DNA of 64,000 bases from Amaranthus tricolor. Its lineage: Eukaryota; Streptophyta; Magnoliopsida; Caryophyllales; Amaranthaceae. The stretch spans positions 18,149,751 to 18,213,750 of the forward strand of contig NC_080058.1 in assembly GCF_026212465.1 (NCBI RefSeq). The letters are read 5' to 3'. A model generated the notes under the pieces. That model was not told the DNA's origin. It saw nothing but the letters and a program-made list of their open reading frames with translations, and did not search any database. Below are positions 39,361 to 53,768 of the stretch, piece by piece; within the stretch, counting starts at the first letter, position 1; every line of letters starts with the position of its first letter. Both the position numbers and the translations under genes were made by a program.

Positions 39361-39653
39361 GTTATAATTTTGTCAATTCTAAATTGGTAATACTAAGTAT
39401 CTCAGTAACTTAAGTTGTTTAGGTTTAGGTTTATTAAAGACATAAGCTATGAACTTTTATAAATTAATTTGAATACTACAATTATGCTTATGTTGTTTTG
39501 AATATTAGAATAATCTATTTGTTATATGCATCGTAAGTTATATTATAACGAGTTGATTTACTAAGTAATGTAGAGTAGCTTTGATCTCGGGCATGCTCTA
39601 TGACATTGGTTTTACTCTATTTTGTTTAAGTTTCTTTAAAAGTTTGTCATCAT

Positions 39654-39666
39654 AAAAGGGGGAATT
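39654..39666 (+). promoter_or_regulatory. Polypurine tract of Sirevirus B
   Basis: AAAAGGGGGAATT directly precedes the 3' LTR start TGTTGG at 39667. Confidence 0.8.
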
Positions 39667-40973
39667 TGTTGGCTCTCTTAGGTTTTGATGATGACTACAC
39701 TTTATATAAGCTAATGTATTTTAGAGATTGTATGTTGGTCGATATCCGGTCTTGTTAAGGATTGTTGATAGTGCCTATGACTTAGTCTATGAACGTGTAC
39801 TAGTCAAAAGAATTCAATGAAGTTAGATAAGGTATATCGCTTAGGATGTCAAATGTAGACAGGAGACCTACTGTTCCCAAGTTTGATAATCTAACGTTAC
39901 TGGAAAATGGAGACAGTGCATTGTTCCTAGACAGATGTCTGGAGAAGTTACGTCTGCTGGAAAATTCTGATTAATATATTTTCTGATTTTAGTTGATGTA
40001 TTAGTTAAAATTAATTTGTTGCATTATTTATTTAATATGTTAATTGGCAAAATATTTTTTATAACCACCTTAAAATAACCGTGTAATTTCTTAAAGAGTG
40101 GAATATTTTTCTCCTTAAAAATAGACTTTTATTTTGGATCTAATTAAGTGATAAACTACTTTGTCTATTATTCGGAATAAGAAACCATGGCTTATTACTT
40201 TAGAATAAAGCTTTAACTTATTTATTCTTATTAAGGGATTAACCATGGGTTTTTAATCTTTAGAGATAAGATCCACTTAAATCTCCTTTTTATTAGGAAT
40301 AAGGTAGTAATGGGTAGTTATTCCCTTTTTACTAGCTACATAAATTCCTATAAATAGAGGTCTTGTTTATTCTTAAAAATGGATGTGTATGCCTTGGAGA
40401 AATCATACGTGAGATTGATAAAAACAAGAAATATTTGTGTTCCAATAATTTGCCAATTAATTTATAATATTTTCTTGTGCAACTCCTTAATTTTACCTTT
40501 AGAGAATTTATCCTTGTAAAGGGTTTTTGAGAGAATTGTTATAACTAGACTTTGGTAAGTCTAGGGGAGAATTAGAAAGCTTTGAGTGAAGCTAGAGAAT
40601 TAAAAAAGCTTTGAGTGAAGCTAGAGAATTGGAGAAGCTTCGAGAGAAGCAAGAGAAAGAGAAAGAGAAAGAGAATTGGCCTAGTTAGAGAAACTTCGAG
40701 TGAAGCAAATTGAGTTTATTTTATGTAATTGTAACGAATTGCCTAAAACATATTGGAGAGTTTTAAAATCCCGAGGGGTCGTGATTTTTCCTTCTATTTA
40801 GGCCTAGAAGGTTTCCAAGTAAAATTGTGTTGTCTCTTTTACTTTTTCATTTTAAGTTTAAGTTTTAATCCTTCAATCTAATTCCGCAAAAACAGGGAAA
40901 AAACGCTTAGACTTATAAAATAACAATTCACCCCGCCTTTTGTTGTCGTTCCCCATCTCTAACACTTTCTACA
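39667..40973 (+). repeat. 3' LTR of Sirevirus B
   Basis: 1307 bp from TGTTGGCTCTCTTAGG to ...CTCTAACACTTTCTACA, followed by the AGTAA target copy. TATAAATAGAGG is at 40349. It contains the hairpin CTAGACTTTGGTAAGTCTAG (40545-40564) and AGCTTTGAGTGAAGCT repeats at 40575-40710. The choice of 40973 as the end rests on the AGTAA match. Confidence 0.88.
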
Positions 40974-40978
40974 AGTAA

Positions 40979-42014
40979 CTTTGCAATTTTTGGGATATTT
41001 GCAATTAATTATTTATTTAATTAATTTATTTGATTTAATAATTTATTATTTTCGATAACCATCATGCGCTCTAAATGACAATGGGCACACGATGCAGAAT
41101 TCTTTGAAAAGTTGAAATGTTGTGGACGTGGAGTATCCATGAAAAATATGTGAAAGAAGATGGAAGAGAAGGCAGAGGCAAGCACCGTAAGTGGTGACTG
41201 GCGATAGAAAAAGGGAGGCGGAAGAGAAGAGAGTTTTGAAGGAGATCAAAACCTAGGCAACACTACCATATTGGAAATGAATTCCCTGATTTATCATTAG
41301 ATGAATGAATCTTACATACAAAGCAATATGCTAACTGTAAGGAAACTAAATAATTACTAGGTTATTCTACAAAATAATAATATTTACATAATATTCTTAA
41401 GATAATCTAAAGATACTAAGATAATATAAAGATACTACTCTATTATTTATGACTACAAGGTAACGAGTTGAGTCTTTGTAATTAGATATGAGTTTCTCTT
41501 TTCATTCCTCCAATTCACAAATACATGGCTCACCAAGAAAACTTTGAAAATATGTACAATATGTTTTGGTTAAATATATTAGTGGGAAAATAAGCATAGT
41601 AATTAAGTAGAGTTCAATTTGCTTTGTTTGATATTAAATCAATGTTGGAGGGGAGCAATTAATTAGATGAATAGATTTTAGAGAATTAAATCTATTCATG
41701 TTAACAATCAAATTAATCTCCACCAAAAACATGAAAAGTTTTGGAAAAAAGTAAGTTTTCTATTCTTGTCCGTATTTTTCCTCCTAATTAGACATAGGTA
41801 TATATATAAGATTAGGTGCCTTTTATCAAATGACAACTTGAGTCAAAAGTTTAAGCTAATGGTCAAAGTACCAGGAAAGTTATATATTTTATCCTCTCCC
41901 CTCACAAAAGGGCATTTTGTGATAGATTTTCGGATACAACAAAATTCTTGTGCATACCTAATGCTAAATATTATACGTGTTATATACTGCATCCTTAAAC
42001 ATTAATAGAATTTT
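40979..42014. other. AT-rich intergenic, unassigned
   Basis: No convincing gene. An inverted stretch (AATTAATTAGATGAATAGATTT... and ...AAATCTATTCATGTT) at 41656-41702 forms a short stem. The minus-strand frame at 41249-41046 has no family features. This is the pre-insertion neighbourhood of Sirevirus B and the 42020 solo LTR. Confidence 0.45.
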
Positions 42015-42019
42015 AACTC

Positions 42020-43171
42020 TGTAGAAACGTTTAGAGATAACAAGAGGGGGGGTGAATTGTTTGATAAGTTGAAGCGATTTTGCCTTGTTTTTGCGGAATT
42101 GAACCTCAAACTTGATGCGCAAACTTAGAAAGAGATAGCACAATTTTGACATGGAAACCTTCTAGGCCTAAATAGATGGGAAAAGCACGACCCCTTGGGA
42201 TTTCAAATTCTCTACTATGTTTTAGGCAATTCGTTACAATTACATAAAATAAACAAACCTAGGCTAACTTCTCTTTCTCTTTCTCTCGCTTCCCAAGAAA
42301 GTCAAGCTTCCTCTATGAAGTTCTCTTTCTCCCCTAGACTTCCCCAAGTCTAGTTACAACAATTCTCTCGAAAAACCTTTTTATAAAGGCCAAAACCTAA
42401 AGATAAAATTAATAAGCTGCACAAGAAATATTTCTAAGTTAATTGGCAATTTAGGAGCAACGAATATCTCTCGTTAATTTTCTACACAAATAACTGGTTA
42501 AAAATTACTTCCTTTTATGTAGAAAAGCCACGTAGCATAGTAAGGAAAATAACCACCCACTTCAATCCTTAATTCTAAAATTAAGGAGGAATAAGTAAAA
42601 CTTGTTTTCCAAATAATAAAAGCTACTGTTTTTATTTTCTAAATAAGGCAAGTTAATTTTTCCTAAATAAAACCTAATAATTCAAGCCTATAAACGTGAA
42701 TAAAAATTAGGAGAAGTTTTCTACACCACTTTAGAAAATGTGATGGTCATTTTAAAAATATTTATAATTAAAATTCCTTTGAAAACTAACTCAATAATAT
42801 AATTATGCAACAAATTAATCTTACCCATACATCAACTAAGAAAAACTAGAAAAGACTTTCTTTAGAATTTTTCCGCTAACTCTAATTCTTCCAGACTTGA
42901 ATCTTGGGAACAGAGCACTATCTTCACTCATCAACAAGTATCGTCAGATTATCAACTTAGGAACAATCGACCTCCTGTCTTCATTTGACATCCTACAGCG
43001 ATCTTCCTTGCCAACTTCCTTGGATATTTTAAACACGTACGAAGTCCATATACCAAGTCTTAGGTACTATCAACGATTCTTATTAAAACCGTATATCAAC
43101 CTGCACACAATTTCTAAAATACAATTGTTTATATTTAAGTATAGTCATCATCAAAACGTAAAAGGGCAACA
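42020..43171 (-). mobile_element. Solo LTR of a third Sirevirus-related family
   Basis: 1152 bp, TGTAGAAACG...AAGGGCAACA on the + strand, flanked by AACTC (42015-42019 and 43172-43176). The layout matches the A and B LTRs on the opposite strand: TTGCGGAATTG, GGAAACCTTCTAGGCCTAAA, the hairpin at 42334-42353, and GTCATCATCAAAAC at the end. No internal region is present. Confidence 0.85.
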
Positions 43172-43218
43172 AACTCAAACTACCCAAGCTATGGCCAAAA
43201 AGATCCATGCCTAGATTT

Positions 43219-43726
43219 TGATATGTTTAGGCTTATACATAAGACCCACATCAGAGAAGAATTGATTGCAAACAAACCCGGTTAAGTTTCATCTTAAAAC
43301 CAATTGGTATTATGAGGAGTGGCCCATCAAGTATATATGATAGTTAATCTCTCTCTAATTCTTCGATAAGGGATTACATGTGGGTTATTTTCTAACACTT
43401 CCCTTCACATGTGCATTCATTTTTTTTAAATTCGGCATAGAAGTAATTTTTTTCAAACCTGCAATTGTTTTTTTTTAGTGGAAGTAAGACTGAGTTTTTT
43501 TGTTTCCAGATGATTGGAAATCGTCGGCCCTGATACCATGATAAATTTGTTAACGGGCTTATACACAACAAGATCCACATAAGAGGAGAGTTGATTGCAC
43601 GTACAATCGATGAGGTTCTATCCTAAAACTAATTGGTATTAGGAGGAGTAGCACATCAAGCATATATATTAGTCAACCACTCTCTAATTTTTCGATATGG
43701 GATCACATATGTATTTTTTTCTAACA
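43219..43726 (-). mobile_element. TRIM retrotransposon (508 bp, Met-type primer site)
   Basis: Two LTRs of 179 bp (43219-43397) and 188 bp (43539-43726) flank a 141-bp core. On the minus strand each begins TGTTAGAAAA and ends in ATCA. The core starts with a primer site abutting the right LTR (43526-43538, TGGTATCAGGGCC) and ends with a purine-rich GAAGGGAAG next to the left LTR. The flanks GATTT and TATTT match at four of five bases. There is no coding capacity. Size and primer site are those of plant TRIM elements, reminiscent of the Katydid type. The two LTRs are clearly diverged, so it is old. Confidence 0.8.
43526..43538 (-). promoter_or_regulatory. TRIM primer binding site
   Basis: TGGTATCAGGGCC on the minus strand, one change from TGGTATCAGAGCC, complementary to initiator tRNA-Met. 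It directly touches the LTR end. Confidence 0.75.
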
Positions 43727-44539
43727 TATTTACATTAGTTTAATAAACATGTTGTTTGTAGCATATGGTAATTTAATTTGTAGCATATGGTAATGTATTA
43801 ATCAAGTGTTGCGGTTGTGTAAAGTTTGTTAGTGCTCCCTTTTTATTTAATTTTTTTAAAAACAATTTATTTTTAGTAATTATTTTTCAAAGAAAACTGT
43901 TTTTTTAATTATTTTTTTTAAAAATTATTTTTTTTGGAGGGTGAGAGTGACGCCGGGTATAATAAGTACACAAATGCATTGATCTTGTAGGGCCAATTTC
44001 ACTTTCAAATTGAATCATGTGGAGCTAACAAAATCGCATCAAACTTGATTAAAGTTTGCTACTTAGCTTGAAAGTGAAATGCTCATGGTTCTTGCATCAA
44101 AAACAAAATACCCATGGTTCTACTTTAAAATTTCAACATAAACATACCCAAAAACTTCAAAAGTTAAGGATGGATAATTACATTATTGTAAGATCTTATA
44201 GATATTAAAAATAGACAACAACAATCCTATTTATTATCCATTCGTTTAATATAATTTTAATTATTAGTTATTTTATTATAATGTCAGACATGAAGTGTAC
44301 TTTCTTAAAATATGGGGTAAAATTTTTACTCTAATATTTTCCAAGACACCGGTAAAAAGGTGTATTTTATGAAGAAGTATAAGAAATGTGTAGATTAGAT
44401 AAAAAAAATATAAAAATTTAATGTGTGGATGAAAATAAAAGAAAAGTATGTCTTGTATGAACTTAGTGCATACTAAAATCAATGGATGTTGTAGGGTTAG
44501 GACAATGGGTAGTAGCATGTGGTCATGGTCATCGATAAG
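43727..44539. other. AT-rich intergenic, nothing recognised
   Basis: Contains poly-T runs (43850-43935), a direct copy of TAGCATATGGTAATTTAATT-like sequence near 43759-43795, and no gene. Confidence 0.5.
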
Positions 44540-48191
<3,652 letters not shown>

Positions 48192-48723
48192 TTTACAACC
48201 TATAACCCACACTATGTGCTTTGGGTCTTCTAGAACATCATCATATAATCTCTTTTTTAATTTTTTTTATAAAATGATAATAATATTACTAATAATGAAA
48301 AATTACCTAGAATAATTTAATCATTTTATGAGTTTTCTATAATTATCTCACTTATTGATTAACTATAAATAATCCAAACTTTAGGGGGTGTTTAAGTAAA
48401 CTCGGGTAACCGAATGATCAGCTATAGTAAGTACTTTACCAAAAAGTAAATTGAAACATAAAAAAAATTAGAGAAAAATTTTAAAAATTTATATTAAAAA
48501 TTTTGAATAATAAAAAAAATAGAATTTTTTTTTACATATTTTCACTTTTTTCGACATTTAATTTTAATTTATATTTTTTCTGAAATAATAAAACTTGCTA
48601 TAGAAAATCATTTGATTATCGGGTTTACTCTAAGTTATTACACCCTTTAGTTTTGATTATTCATGATTATTCAATAGTTAACGTTATTGCAGGAAAATTC
48701 AATGTAATTTTTCATAAAATAAC

Positions 48724-48781
<58 letters not shown>

Positions 48782-48998
48782 AAATTTTATATAATAATTA
48801 CAGCAATTTCATCATAGTTATTATTGTCGACCCATCAAATCAGCCCAATTATCACTGAATAATACGTAGCGAGTGAGGACTATTACAATTAATATAAAAA
48901 ATCCTAAATTATATGCAATATAATTTACAAAACTAAAATATATTATCACAGTATAACAATGTGGCTACTGCCATGTGTAGTTATAGAAAATTAATCAT
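48192..48998. other. AT-rich intergenic
   Basis: No gene. It includes a (TTA)n run (48725-48780) and GAAAAATTACCTAGAATAAT (about 48298-48317), the inverted partner of ATTATTCTAGGTAATTTTTC inside copy 1 (about 47780). Confidence 0.5.
48725..48780. repeat. (TTA)n microsatellite
   Basis: About 18 perfect ATT units. Confidence 0.95.
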
Positions 48999-49560
48999 GA
49001 TATCTGATATGCGGGTTTTTTGAAGTCGTTAATTTTAGATTCGAATCAAATAATATTTATAAAATACCCTAAGAACTACACAAGTATAGTGGGAGTAGGA
49101 GATCGATCCACGAAGACGAGGGATCCTAGACTCTAACTCTCGAAGGAAGGTTATTAAAGGCTTGGCTGTTTAAAACTAAACTAATGACAAGAAATTAAAT
49201 GCGAGGAAAACAATCAATAAACAAAAGGGAGATCGAATAACTACACCCTAGAAACGTACTCTCAAGTGTTCGTACCTTAAAAGGAGGAACTCAATCATTC
49301 ATTGGTGTTGCGTCTAAACTCAAGATAACGAGAGGAAGTTGGTAACCTACAAGTCAAACGAACGACCTATAATAGTCCAATATCTCCCTAGGAGTGGTAG
49401 CAGATCAAGATTCGTATCGAATTGCGTCAATCAACGAATGCGATTCTCAACTCAACCTCTAATCAAAAAACACGATTTCCAACTTCTAGGGTTTCGATTA
49501 AAAGAACTATTCACTCATTGAAAGAACTAGGGAAAAAGTAAAAAGATATTTTTGAGAAAT
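48999..49560 (-). other. Ty3/gypsy LTR 3'-end fragment, inverted (tentative)
   Basis: On the minus strand the sequence GGATCGATCTCCTACTCCCA, followed by ATTAACGACTTCAAAAAACC, resembles the last few hundred bases of Athila/Tat LTRs. It also resembles GTTAACGACTCTAAAAATCA just before the primer site at 53506. No TG/CA end or target copy was found. The 60-codon frame at 49339 has no features. Confidence 0.35.
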
Positions 49561-51312
49561 TTTTATTAGTTATAAAATATTAAAGTGTTTTCTTGAATGC
49601 ATAAGATTTTTTAAAAGAAACTTTTGCGATATTAAATAACTAGTTTGTACAAAACATTCTTTAGTTGACTATTTGATCAAAATTTATGTAAAGAGATGTA
49701 AAAGTAGTTTTTTTTTTTTTTTAATTTTCCTTGTTTTTAAATTATACGTGAAATTTTGGATTTTATGTAAATATTAAAAGAATAAAATTTTTACTTGTTT
49801 TATATTAATAATAATTGATTTTTGTGAAATATAAGTTTTACTTGTTTTATAACAAGAAGTATTGATTTTGGTGAACTTATAAAGTGTTACTTGTTTTATA
49901 ACTAGAAATATTGATTTTCGTAAAATTATAAATTCTATTTTTTTCATAATTAGAATATTGATTTTTGTGAACTTAATAAGTTTTACTTGTTTTTCAAAAC
50001 TTTAAATATCAATCTTTGGTGAATTTTTCTGAATTTTGGAAATTTTTTTCAAAGAATACAGTTTTACTTGACTTATATTTGAATATTTGTTTTTAGGAAA
50101 AGAATAAAAGTTTTATTTGTTCCAAAGTTTGAAACTTTGATTGAAAACTTATTTCAAAAGAAATTAATTCTAGTAGCTACTTGTGAAGAATATTGATTTG
50201 GAAAATATTAATAGCATATTAAATTATTAGTGTGATTTTATTTTTAGTTAACAAAGAAACTATTAAAAATATAGTTTTAAATAAAGTTCGATGTGTTAGA
50301 ATTTAATAATAAAGTTATGAGGGCATAAAGGTAAATTTAATATTTTGATTAAAAATCTTGTTAAATCAAGAAAGTTGGTCAAAATCAAAGTCAATTTGTA
50401 GTTTAAAAATATGATGTACTTGTGTGAAATTATCCAATATTGATTGAATGATCTTGATAGTAAGTTAATGTCGAACCATGGACCAACATGTAAAATCACC
50501 GCGCCTGTGTTAGTCGGCACGTAAAATGCAGTTTAAGATAGGGGGTTAGCTACCTATCTTGTAGAAGCTCGAACATAAATGTATTAAAGGGGTGACAACT
50601 CCCACCACAGTTATATTTAGGGCTTCGGCCCTAATCTAGCCAGACCGTTACATATATCAGGATTTATAATGTTTTGTTGATCAATGACAAACTTGATTAA
50701 TCTTGAAGCTAGGATGGTACGGTTATGAGTATTAATAAAATAAACTTACATAACTATTAAGATTACCGAATTGTATAAGTGGCAATAACGTATTTCTGCC
50801 AATGTTGAGAATGGTTTCTTAATGACTTGAAAGTATGGAACAGTGAAAGAATATAGTAAAAATATACAGTGGTGTAAATTAATTATAAGTTCGTAATTAA
50901 ATTATTATTTTGTAAATATATTGTATAATTTCCATGTTTTGAACTGGATAGGGAGTTATGCTTGGCGTTAAGCGTTGATCGGTTCAATCAACTGTCATCC
51001 GTATTATGGATAGCAGAATTTCGCAAGAGTTAGGTTCAGGTTCCGATCCAGGCCACTTCTACAATTTGTTTATGCTATTGAGGACTTAGCATTTTGTTAT
51101 TTACTTGATGCTTGATGATCTTGAAATATTTAATTTTATTTATTAAGTATTTTTTTTAGAACAAATGATATGTATTTCATTTTTCTACTCAAATGTAATA
51201 TTATCTTTTCTCATAAATTTTGAATTTTTAAAAGTTTTTTAGCAGATCGACATTTAAAGACTTCCGCATTATTATTTTAAATATTGTCATTTATTTTAAT
51301 TACATATTGAGA
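49561..51312. other. AT-rich, probably decayed gypsy LTR sequence
   Basis: No gene. A motif of about 60 bp (GTTTTACTTGTTTTATAA..TAGAAATATTGATTTT-like) repeats four to five times between 49780 and 50010. The block 50460-50660 (CGGCACGTAAAATGCAG, GACAACTCCCACC) looks like the middle of a gypsy LTR. Ends are not identifiable. Confidence 0.4.
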
Positions 51313-51700
51313 TAATTGCTCCTGCTACAAGAACAAGCACAATTCTAAGATTCCCTAAGTAGCACTTAATAAGAAAGGGTTCACAATGGAGTCCTAGAAA
51401 GTTCAATCCTAACCAAGCTAGTCGAAATGCGCCTCAATAGGTAGCCATCCAAGCCACAAACTAAGCAAGCATTGATCCCCCAAGTTAAGCGAAAAGTAGT
51501 CAAGCACTTAGTTCCAAAACAAGCACAAGGCTAGGAAAACACGAGTAAGAATATGACCACTATAATGTACACAATAGAAGCTTGCTTGCCTGTTTCACAA
51601 CTCAAACATGAACTACAACAAAACTAAAACTAGACTAATCATGTAAAAACATAAGATAATAGAAACAATAATGCAGATCTTTCGAAGCTTGAAAACCATA
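51313..51700 (-). repeat. Inverted copy of the 56450-56850 region
   Basis: Read on the minus strand it aligns with 56470-56850: AAGCTT.GAAAGATCTGCATT, GAGTTGTGAAAC.GGCA, TTTTCCTAGCCTT.TGCTTG, TAACTTGGGGG and CTACCTATTGAGG.GCATTT are shared. The copies are diverged (about 75-80% by eye). It is likely the 3' internal region of a second copy of the same gypsy family in opposite orientation. Confidence 0.65.
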
Positions 51701-51707
51701 GGAACCT

Positions 51708-53502
51708 AATGTGCTCGTTTTAGAGCACGTTTCCAACTATATTATAGTGTTAAGTCTCGCGATTTAGATTGATTTTATACACATTACGCATGATCTTACC
51801 ATGTTCTTATCTTTGAGGTGTTTTTAAGTCATTTCAGGTGTTTTTAGCGATTTCAAGGTCTAGGCGATATGTTTGAGGCTTAGACGCTATTATCAAGGAT
51901 TAGACGCGCCTATTAGAGCTTTAGCATGCATTCCAAGTCTTCCCCAAAGATCCCGCAAAGTTTGGAGGCCATTAGATACTTGAATAGATGTGCAACACTC
52001 AAGATTTTTGGCTCAAAGTCACTGAATCAAGTGAATCCAAGAACCATTTGGGTGAATGCAAGTGGCTCGGGCGAGTAGCTTGCCTATTCAGGCAAATAAT
52101 TCCTCAAAACCCAAACCAATGCTCCAATCAAGCTAGAAATACCGAATGCAAATCCATTCGGTCGAACGAATGGTCATTCGGTCAAATGAAGTGTCCATTC
52201 GTTCGAATAGACCCCTAGACTGCGAGCTTTGATTTCTTCGCAAGCTTTATTCCGTGGCTATTTTAAGGGCTTTCTTGCCTTATGTCTTAGAGCTATAAAT
52301 ACCCCATTTTCTGTGTATAAACCTATGCATACTCTAAGAGTTCATTCATTCAAATTAGAACATTAACTATTTATACTTTAATTTACATTTCTTTTCCTAG
52401 TTTAGATTAAAGATTTCCTTTATTACTTTCCTTTACATTTCAAGTATTATGTTTTGGATTTAAGCTTTCTTTCATTCAAGAACTTGGTTTATGTAAGTTT
52501 TATTTCTCTGTATTGCTTTGACATCATTCAATACCTTTATTTAATGCTTTCCTTGCTTTCATTAAATTTGATAGAGTAGTTTGCTATTGTCTTCATTCAT
52601 TGCTTCCGTTGTTCTTTATTGCTTTATTTATTACTTGTCGGTTTCACTTTAGTTCTTTATGCTTTTAATGATGTTTTTGTTTACTTCTTTTTCCATAGTT
52701 GTCATTACTATGTGTGAGTAGTTTTCTCAGGAGTTTGATGTAATACCCTAGATTTAGCTTGAAAAAGGATTGATAGACTACTCATATCAACAAGGTGCAT
52801 CTTTTTTTCTAGGGAGCCCATTTGCAAAGAACTCCACAGTTAAGCGTGTTTGGTGAAGAGCACTCTTAGGATGGGTGACCTCCTGGGAAGTGTTCCCGGG
52901 TGCGCACGAGTGAGGCTAAAGTGCGCTGGAAAGACTTGTGTTGGTTTGTGGGGCCAGTCTACAGTCTCCATGAGTAGTCACCAGCGGTCTGAGGGGCCGG
53001 GGTGTTACATTTGATTAGTGAAAACCTAGGAATGGTCTTATTTTTCATATGTTAGGCTAGGGTTTGAGATTATTGGTGATTGGTTGATTGCTATTTGATG
53101 TGAATCTTATCCTACCACTCCTCACGAGACATAGGCCGATTGTAGGTTCGTGTGATTTATAGGGTCATAAACTTCCTCTCTCCATCTTGAGTGTCTTGAT
53201 TGATTGTTATGCAATTTCCCTTGACCTAGTTTATCATGTGTTCATAGTTTTCTTATAGGGTCACAATATTTATAGGGTCACAAACTTCCTCTCTCCATCT
53301 CTGTTTTCTTATTGTCACTAATAGTTTATTTTAATCAACCTTTCACTTATATAACCTCCCTACTTCAAGTCTAGAGTCTTGCAAGTCTTCTACTTGTGGT
53401 TCAATCCCCTTATACCGCTATACTATGTGTAGTGTCTAGGGTGTTACAAATAATTTTTTCATAGCTTGGCCTTTTGTTAACGACTCTAAAAATCAGTTAT
53501 CA
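51708..53502 (+). repeat. Putative 5' LTR of a gag-only gypsy element
   Basis: Ends ...CAGTTATCA at 53502, three bases before the tRNA-Asp-type primer site. CTATAAATACC (about 52291) is a TATA box, and CATTCGGTCGAACGAATGG (about 52157) a strong palindrome. The start is uncertain; TGTGCTCGTTTTAGAGCACG near 51711 is only a candidate. The span includes a 271-bp Cassandra solo LTR. An imperfect repeat, TATAGGGTCATAAACTTCC, occurs at 53158 and again at 53271. Confidence 0.45.
52739..53009. mobile_element. Solo Cassandra LTR with 5S rRNA-like sequence
   Basis: 271 bp, TGTAATACCC...GGGGTGTTACA, flanked by TTTGA (52734-52738 and 53010-53014). The middle (about 52830-52900) reads AACTCCACAGTTAAGCGTG, then GGATGGGTGACCTCCTGGGA, which is the 3' half of plant 5S rRNA including A-box and C-box regions. 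Cassandra elements are TRIMs that carry 5S-derived promoters in their LTRs. The 5S part is diverged, and there is no internal region or second LTR. Confidence 0.85.
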
Positions 53503-53505
53503 AAA

Positions 53506-53523
53506 TGGCGCCGTTGTTAGGGA
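53506..53523 (+). promoter_or_regulatory. Primer binding site, tRNA-Asp type
   Basis: TGGCGCCGTTGTTAGGGA; the form usual in Athila/Tat elements is TGGCGCCGTTGCCGGGGA, complementary to tRNA-Asp, so three positions differ. It fixes the LTR boundary and the + orientation of this element. Confidence 0.75.
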
Positions 53524-53768
53524 TGAGGTGCTGTGTTTAGATTTTGTTCTTGGTGTAGTTTATTTTCGCATTGTTTTTTTTAATTATTTGATAATCTTAC
53601 TTGTCAGTGCTTACGCTTGGTTTTCTAGTGCTTTTTGCATGCACCCGTAGCACTCGCAGATCACAGCTACAGCTTGTTCCTTACAATCCTAATATTCAAA
53701 GGGTGAGAAGACGATCTCTAACTCATGTTCAGTCATAACCAACCACACGTGATTGTCCTACAACACCT

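Larger units (their letters stand above)
27589..40973 (+). mobile_element. Sirevirus-type Ty1/copia retrotransposon, element B
   Basis: A 13.4-kb element on the + strand flanked by AGTAA (27584-27588 and 40974-40978). It has the layout of element A: LTR, gag, pol, extra ORF, duplicated polypurine tract, LTR. Two later insertions lie inside: a 976-bp LTR-like element in gag and a 1483-bp solo LTR of the A family in RT. The first two bases are CG where the 3' LTR has TG. The 5' LTR end, primer site and leader are deleted. More stops and shifts than in A indicate an older copy. Confidence 0.9.

Noticed and set aside
52830..52900. A 5S rRNA gene
   Set aside because: Only the 3' half of 5S is recognisable and it is diverged. 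The TG/CA ends and TTTGA duplication show it is a Cassandra LTR.
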